Shown here piece by piece: positions 59,392 to 64,000 of a stretch of 64,000 bases of DNA. The DNA is taken from NCBI RefSeq assembly GCF_002019695.1, contig NZ_KV917376.1:3128040-3192039 (forward strand), given 5' to 3'. The position numbers and the translations under genes were made by a program. The notes under the pieces were generated by a model. That model was not told the DNA's origin. It searched no databases and saw only the letters and a list, made by a program, of their open reading frames with translations. The stretch is from Evansella clarkii. Lineage in GTDB: Bacteria > Bacillota > Bacilli > Bacillales > Salisediminibacteriaceae. Position 1 is the stretch's first letter. Each line of letters begins with the position of its first letter.

Positions 59392-60813
59392 ATGGTAATA
59401 AAAAAAGCACTTATTTTCTTTTCTGGTATTATCGCGCTCATTATCCTTGTTTCGGTAGCCATATACGCTCAAGGCACATCTACGGTAACTGAGCAGGTTT
59501 ATGATGGTGGCTCCCTTCAGGAAAAAGATGATATTCATAAAAACGACTATTTATCCCCGGAAGTGATGCTTGAAGACTTTCATTTTCTCCACCAAACAAT
59601 AAAGGATGTCCACCCTGATCCTGGAAGGCACTTAGAAAAAACGTGGGAAGAACTTGTGGAGAAGACGGAAGAACAATTAAAAGAGCCATTAACGGCAGGC
59701 AATTTTGCCATTCGTCTTTCTGAATTCATCACACATATGGAAGATGCTCATACAAATGTTTATCCAGTGAACATGGAGAGAAGGCAGCTGCCTCTTTCTT
59801 TTGAATGGGTGAAAGAGGGGGTAATTGTGACAGAAAGCTCTTCAAACCTGGCAGAGCGGGGCGATTTGGTAAAAGAAATAGCTGGCAGGTCAGTAGAAGA
59901 CATACTGTTTGAACTGGAAAAAATCATTCCAGCTGAAAATACATACTGGGTTAAGCACACAGGGAGAAGATATTTACAGGACGAACTTTTTCTGAATGCT
60001 TTAGGGTTACTGGAGGGAGAACAACTGGAGCTGACAGTTAAGGCATTGGATGGAAGTGAGAAGACAGTAAAAATACCGCTTGAAAAGATAAATGATGATA
60101 ACGGAAATAATGGCCTGGAGGGTGGTTCACAAGATGAGTATTTCGGCTGGTCAATTGATGAAGCCAATAGCACGGGTTATTATTACCTGAACGATTCAAA
60201 GGCAACGGTTTTATTTGAAAAGAGTGTGGAGGAATTTTTTGAAGCTGTCGAAGAGTCCGGAGCTGAAAATATAATAATTGATCTAAGAAAAAACGGAGGC
60301 GGAAGTGGGGCGGTAATTCTTCCTTTTCTCAGTCATATGCCAGCAACTATGTATTACAGCTATGGAAGTGAAACAAAATTCTCCAGCCAGGCAAGTGAAC
60401 AGGCAGGATATGCGGAAACAAACGGAAAGGCAAAATCGCCCCCCTTGCCAGTAGGCAATGAACAAAAGGAGCCTCTTTTTAACGGGGAAGTATATATCCT
60501 TACCGGACCAGGAACTTTCAGCGCGGCGAGAGACTTCGCAGTTACCTTCCACGATTCAGGTCTTGCCACAATTATTGGTGAACCAACCGGCGGTGCACCC
60601 AGCTCATTTGGAGACATGCTTTTGTTCGGGCTGCCAAACACCGGCTTTACTTTAACCGTATCACACAGAGAGTTTATGCGGCCAGAACCGGCAAATGATC
60701 CTGAAGACGTTCTCTATCCGGATATTTTAATCGAGAGGGTGAGGATAGATTTTCTGTCTGAAGAGGATAAACAGCTGGAGCGGGCTGTAAGGAAAATATC
60801 TTCATTAAATTAG
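59392..60813 (+). CDS. Exported S41-family peptidase
   Basis: 473 residues. N-terminal signal/anchor (FFSGIIALIILVSVAIYAQG). A helical region (about 45-120), a PDZ-like segment (SNLAERGDLVKEIAGRSVEDIL) and the S41 protease core: IIIDLRKNGGGSGAVI, ILTGPGTFSAARDFA with the likely nucleophile Ser, GEPTGGAPSSFGD. It resembles the tricorn/IRBP branch rather than CtpA, with no clear Lys in the CtpA position. Probably acts on the cell surface; substrate unknown. AAGGACAG precedes the ATG. Confidence 0.85.
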   Translation: MVIKKALIFFSGIIALIILVSVAIYAQGTSTVTEQVYDGGSLQEKDDIHKNDYLSPEVMLEDFHFLHQTIKDVHPDPGRHLEKTWEELVEKTEEQLKEPLTAGNFAIRLSEFITHMEDAHTNVYPVNMERRQLPLSFEWVKEGVIVTESSSNLAERGDLVKEIAGRSVEDILFELEKIIPAENTYWVKHTGRRYLQDELFLNALGLLEGEQLELTVKALDGSEKTVKIPLEKINDDNGNNGLEGGSQDEYFGWSIDEANSTGYYYLNDSKATVLFEKSVEEFFEAVEESGAENIIIDLRKNGGGSGAVILPFLSHMPATMYYSYGSETKFSSQASEQAGYAETNGKAKSPPLPVGNEQKEPLFNGEVYILTGPGTFSAARDFAVTFHDSGLATIIGEPTGGAPSSFGDMLLFGLPNTGFTLTVSHREFMRPEPANDPEDVLYPDILIERVRIDFLSEEDKQLERAVRKISSLN

Positions 60814-60887
60814 CACATCCTGGCAGTTATAAGAGCAGGTGATTGCTCCAAGGCTCAATAAACCTAAATATTAAAGGGGTTTTAACG

Positions 60888-61304
60888 ATGAATAATAATT
60901 TCCAAGGAACAATTGACCGATTTTTAACCGCATGGAGAAATTGCTCCCTCAGTGACCTAAGCAGGTTTATTGATGAAAGCTATCAGGCGAGAGAAATCAG
61001 AGACGGCGAACCGCAAGACTTCGGGTATGAAGAATCTATTAAAGGATGGGAGCAGGCTTTCGGGTTTGTAAGAGAAAATAATGGCGAATGGGTTGTAAAC
61101 CAAATTTCAGCCATGGAACTGAATGAAGATGAAGTTATGGCAGTGCTCACAGGAACATTGATCTTAAACGGAGAGATAATGAAAACAGGCAATCTGTTTT
61201 TTGAAACGTTTAAGAAAAGCAGCGATGGAGAGTGGCGAATAGTCAGGAGTTATATTGAAACAGGTGTTCCGATGAAAAAACTAAATAATATACTGTTAAC
61301 ATAA
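60888..61304 (+). CDS. NTF2/SnoaL-like small protein
   Basis: 138 residues. A cone-like NTF2 fold is suggested by the N-terminal helices (FQGTIDRFLTAWRNCSLSDL), the alternating strands VAVLTGTLILNGEIMKTGN-like segment and FFETFKKSSDGEWRIVRSYI near the end, as in DUF4440/SnoaL proteins. Function unknown. AAAGGGG lies 9 bp before the ATG at 60888; the in-frame GTG-type start at 60843 has no ribosome site. Confidence 0.7.
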   Translation: MNNNFQGTIDRFLTAWRNCSLSDLSRFIDESYQAREIRDGEPQDFGYEESIKGWEQAFGFVRENNGEWVVNQISAMELNEDEVMAVLTGTLILNGEIMKTGNLFFETFKKSSDGEWRIVRSYIETGVPMKKLNNILLT

Positions 61305-61380
61305 TCTGTGGATTGTTAAGTGAGATTAATGAATTTGCTAGAGTAAGTAACTATGATTCCCAGTATAAGAAGGTGATTGA

Positions 61381-61584
61381 ATGTCTGAGCCAAGGAAGAC
61401 TATTTTAATCTGGATGTTGGTTATTCCGCTGATTGTCAGCATATTACTCGTTCTGACTGACTTTATTCAGGATGGATCTGTCTCAGTATTGAACTATATT
61501 CCCACATTTCTCGGACTGTCGATAGGCGGCTCTCTCGGCGCTTTTGTAACATATCAGGCAAAAAAGCTTCAATCTAATAAATAA
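61381..61584 (+). CDS. Small two-helix membrane protein
   Basis: 67 residues. Two hydrophobic segments (ILIWMLVIPLIVSILLVL, about 8-25, and IPTFLGLSIGGSLGAFVTY, about 40-58) with a basic C-terminus (QAKKLQSNK). AAGGTGAT lies 4-8 bp before the ATG. Not recognised. Confidence 0.7.
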   Translation: MSEPRKTILIWMLVIPLIVSILLVLTDFIQDGSVSVLNYIPTFLGLSIGGSLGAFVTYQAKKLQSNK

Positions 61585-61658
61585 ATCCGTTGGTTTTTCC
61601 ATTTGATAATGTTTCAGCAGGGTTTGGAGTCTTCAGTAAGTCACAGGGGGATAGTGCA

Positions 61659-62240
61659 ATGAGTCAGCTTCCGTTAATTAAAGGTGAGAGTATTTTACTC
61701 AGGAGGCCTGCAGAAACAGATATTAAGGATCGTTATAACTGCGGCTGGAATGAAGAGATTATAAGAATGTACGGAGGTAGTACAAAAAATATAAAACCCT
61801 TTACTCAAGAGGACGCTGAAAAGTTCGTCGAACGAATCCGATTAAATAAAAATGAATGGTGTGTAGAGTATGAAGGACGTTGTATTGGCCAGGCACGTCT
61901 AACTGTAGATAAAACCGATAACCGTGCAAGGTATGCAGTTGGTTTTTTCGACCCTTCGGTATTGGGAAAGGGGCTGGGAACTGAGGTTACCCAGCTTATT
62001 CTCCATTATGCTTTTAGGGGACTTAAGCTGCACAGAGTAGATCTGCGAGTTCTGGAATATAACAAACGGGCAATAGCCTGTTATAAAAAATGCGGGTTCA
62101 TTGAGGAAGGGAAGGAAAGGGAGGGTGCACTAATTAACGGGAATTATGAGTCAGATGTAATGATGAGTATTCTTGATAGAGAATATGAAGCTCCAAAGCA
62201 CAAATTTATTGAAGTAATCCAAATTAAGCAGTGGCCCTAA
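61659..62240 (+). CDS. GNAT N-acetyltransferase (RimJ/RimL type)
   Basis: 193 residues. SILLRRPAETDIKDRY at the start, AVGFFDPSVLGKGLGTEVTQ (acetyl-CoA loop G-K-G-L-G-T) and NKRAIACYKKCGFIEEGKER, the standard acetyltransferase end. Substrate unknown. ATG at 61659 after AGGGGGAT; the frame to 61590 is not needed. Fourth GNAT-containing gene in the window. Monocistronic with a terminator. Confidence 0.9.
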   Translation: MSQLPLIKGESILLRRPAETDIKDRYNCGWNEEIIRMYGGSTKNIKPFTQEDAEKFVERIRLNKNEWCVEYEGRCIGQARLTVDKTDNRARYAVGFFDPSVLGKGLGTEVTQLILHYAFRGLKLHRVDLRVLEYNKRAIACYKKCGFIEEGKEREGALINGNYESDVMMSILDREYEAPKHKFIEVIQIKQWP

Positions 62241-62267
62241 ATTAAACAGTACTGTTGATGTGTATTG

Positions 62268-62296
62268 AACGTTTCTTCCTCGGGAGAAACGTTTTT
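62268..62296 (+). terminator. Terminator of the GNAT gene
   Basis: AACGTTTCT / AGAAACGTT perfect 9-bp stem, 8-nt loop, then TTTTTT. Confidence 0.92.
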
Positions 62297-62443
62297 TACA
62301 TTCAATTAATGCCGCAGAAGCGCAAGCCTTCACCCCTTACTCTCATAAAGATGACAAATGTCATATAAACATCATGACACCCTCCACTAATTGGAAAAGC
62401 ATATAAACAATACAATAAAATCAGAAAAGCGGAGGTGATGGTC

Positions 62444-63343
62444 TTGAATGAGATAATTTGTTTAAAAGATGTTACGAAAACGTTTAAAGATAAAAAAGCG
62501 GTAGACGGAGTTTCCTTTTCTATCAGGCAGGGGGAAGTGGCAGCCATACTTGGCCCAAACGGAGCTGGGAAAACAACCACCCTTTCCATGATGCTTGGAC
62601 TGCTTCAGCCTTCAAGTGGAACAGTAAAGGTTTTAGGAGAAAATCCTAATTCCAGGAAAGTTCGTGAAAAAATCGGGGCGATGCTTCAGGAAGTTAGTGT
62701 AATTGATGCTTTAACTGTGAAAGAAGTGATTCAGCTGTTCAGAAGCTATTACCCGGAACCATTATCATTTGAAGAACTAGTAAATCTGTCAGGCCTTAAA
62801 GAATATGAGCTGAAAAAGCGGGCTGAAAAACTGTCAGGGGGACAGAAACGCCGGTTAAGCTTCGCTCTGGCAATGGCTGGCGACCCGGAAGTACTATTCT
62901 TTGATGAACCCACAGTCGGCATGGATATTCATTCAAGGAAAATTTTCTGGCAAACAGTGCATCTATTGAAAAACAGAGGCAAAACGATTATTTTTACCAC
63001 CCATTATCTCCAGGAAGCTGATGACACTGCAGAACGCATTATACTGTTCCATAACGGCAGGTTAATTGAAGACGGCTCCCCTGCAGAAATTAAAGCGAAG
63101 CTGACAAGGAAATCAGTTTCCTTCAGAAAAACCGAGGCAATAAATATAAAAGGTCTTGAAAACCTGCCTCACATTCAAAAAGTTTCTGTTAAGGGCGGAA
63201 GAGTGCACCTTGAAACTGATGATACGGATGCAGTCCTATCCTCTCTTTATAAGCTGAATGGATTCTGGAAAGATATCCAGGTTGATTCAGGACGTCTGGA
63301 AGATGCTTTCGAACAGCTGACAGAAGAAAAGGAGGCGGTATAG
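62444..63343 (+). CDS. ABC transporter ATP-binding protein (YvfR-like)
   Basis: 299 residues. ABC ATPase of the drug/antibiotic export (DRA/CcmA) type: Walker A GPNGAGKTT, signature LSGGQKRRLS, Walker B VLFFDEPTVGMD, H-loop TTHYLQEAD. The ~90-residue tail (SFRKTEAINIKGLENL) is usual for this group. GGAGGTGA is ideally spaced for the TTG at 62444; the in-frame GTG at 62435 overlaps the ribosome site. The permease gene starts at the stop. B. subtilis yvfR-yvfS is the closest arrangement I recall. Confidence 0.9.
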   Translation: MNEIICLKDVTKTFKDKKAVDGVSFSIRQGEVAAILGPNGAGKTTTLSMMLGLLQPSSGTVKVLGENPNSRKVREKIGAMLQEVSVIDALTVKEVIQLFRSYYPEPLSFEELVNLSGLKEYELKKRAEKLSGGQKRRLSFALAMAGDPEVLFFDEPTVGMDIHSRKIFWQTVHLLKNRGKTIIFTTHYLQEADDTAERIILFHNGRLIEDGSPAEIKAKLTRKSVSFRKTEAINIKGLENLPHIQKVSVKGGRVHLETDDTDAVLSSLYKLNGFWKDIQVDSGRLEDAFEQLTEEKEAV

Positions 63344-64000
63344 ATGAACGCTTTTTTCATGCAGTCCAAAGCGGAGATATTGAGGATTTTAAGAAACCCT
63401 TACTACGTTTTCTGGTCACTGGCAATGCCAATTGTGTTTTACGTTATTTTCACAAGGGTTTTCAACACAGGGATTGATGGCCAGCAGGAATGGCAGGCCC
63501 ATTATTTAATGTCAATGACAGCGTTCAGTGTGATGGGATCGGCTATTATGACACTTGGAATCAGACTGGTGGAAGAAAGAGCACAGGGCTGGTCGAAGTT
63601 CATGAAAATTACCCCGTTGACAGACACTGCCTATTTCTTTGCTAAAATGGTCGGCCAGACAGTGATCCATACATTTTCTATTATTGTTATTTTTACTGCC
63701 GGGGCAGTCATTAATGGTGTAGCACTCACTCCGGCAGAGTGGCTCATGTGCGGATTATGGATCCTTGCAGGTTCGTTCCCGTTTCTTGCTCTTGGTACGT
63801 TAATCGGAACAATGAAGAAAGTGGACACAGCAGCGGGGGTCAGCAATGTAATTTATATGCTTCTCGCTGTCTGCGGCGGAATGTGGATGCCGTTAGAAAC
63901 GATGCCATCTTTTTTGCAGAGTATTGGTATCTGGCTCCCTTCTTATAATTTTGGAAACGGTGCATGGCAGATTGTACAGGGAAATGCCCCGGAACTTGCA
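63344..64000 (+). CDS. ABC-2 type permease, partial (YvfS-like)
   Basis: 219 codons to the window edge, no stop reached. MNAFFMQSKAEILRILRNPY is the usual cytosolic start; then TM helices (FWSLAMPIVFYVIFTRV, MTAFSVMGSAIMTLGI, HTFSIIVIFTAGAVI, LWILAGSFPFLALGTLIG, VIYMLLAVCGGMWMP). LVEERAQGWSKFMKITPL and GGMWMPLETMP are typical of ABC-2 drug exporters. GGAGGC lies 8 bp before the ATG; it follows the ATPase without a gap. Probably 25-30 residues are missing at the C-terminus. Confidence 0.9.
   Translation, partial: MNAFFMQSKAEILRILRNPYYVFWSLAMPIVFYVIFTRVFNTGIDGQQEWQAHYLMSMTAFSVMGSAIMTLGIRLVEERAQGWSKFMKITPLTDTAYFFAKMVGQTVIHTFSIIVIFTAGAVINGVALTPAEWLMCGLWILAGSFPFLALGTLIGTMKKVDTAAGVSNVIYMLLAVCGGMWMPLETMPSFLQSIGIWLPSYNFGNGAWQIVQGNAPELA

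Overview
The window looks like chromosomal DNA of a spore-forming member of the Bacillaceae, probably a salt- or alkali-tolerant one. Evidence: a spore cortex-lytic enzyme (SleL/YaaH), a CotD-type coat protein, a type-B (Bacillus-type) RNase P RNA, GpsB, a separate parE-parC pair, and gene order shared with Bacillus subtilis (mrfA-mrfB ... cotD-ypsA-gpsB-rnpB-ypsC, yneP-yneQ, yneT-parE-parC). The salt-tolerance guess rests on an OpuF-like compatible-solute transporter and acidic exported proteins. The species cannot be named from sequence alone. Family names below come from memory of protein families; no database search was run.

Layout. 1-14 kb: a TVP38 membrane protein, SleL, an EamA transporter, a double-AAA+ ATPase with a thioesterase, yneQ-nadE-PHP phosphoesterase, a two-lobed P-loop protein, an MFS carrier, a second TVP38 protein and a DUF2207-like protein. 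14-22 kb: an orphan gene, ywpF, a very large GNAT fusion in an operon with a metal-dependent hydrolase, a small YhjD-like gene between two direct repeats, and a ScdA/RIC iron-sulfur repair gene behind a textbook Fnr-type promoter. 22-32 kb: a lipoprotein cyclophilin, YhfH, DUF3891, an HD hydrolase, a DJ-1-family protein, an alpha/beta hydrolase overlapping tail-to-tail with an MFS gene, a strong 6S RNA candidate bordered by small ORFs, DUF421, a polysaccharide deacetylase and a CapA-like protein.

32-47 kb: mrfA-mrfB (DNA repair) extended by a cNMP/CBS/DUF294 protein and a second DEDD exonuclease; a 2Fe-2S ferredoxin; cotD, ypsA, gpsB, an RNase H-like gene, rnpB, a striking nested hairpin-repeat array, ypsC, moaA, a HesB-like gene and an M32 carboxypeptidase. 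47-56 kb: opuFA-opuFB, a universal stress protein, yneT, parE and parC. 56-64 kb: an accessory-looking run of acetyltransferases (one fused to a DinB domain), peptidase E, a Q/N-rich small protein, an S41 peptidase and the start of a YvfRS-like ABC exporter that runs off the end.

The most unusual content is intergenic. At least five gaps hold arrays of short words, each gap using its own word. Two of these (845-976 and 42066-42715) have precise periodicity. Four other dispersed repeat families also occur. The most unusual protein is the 1038-residue GNAT fusion at 15931-19047.
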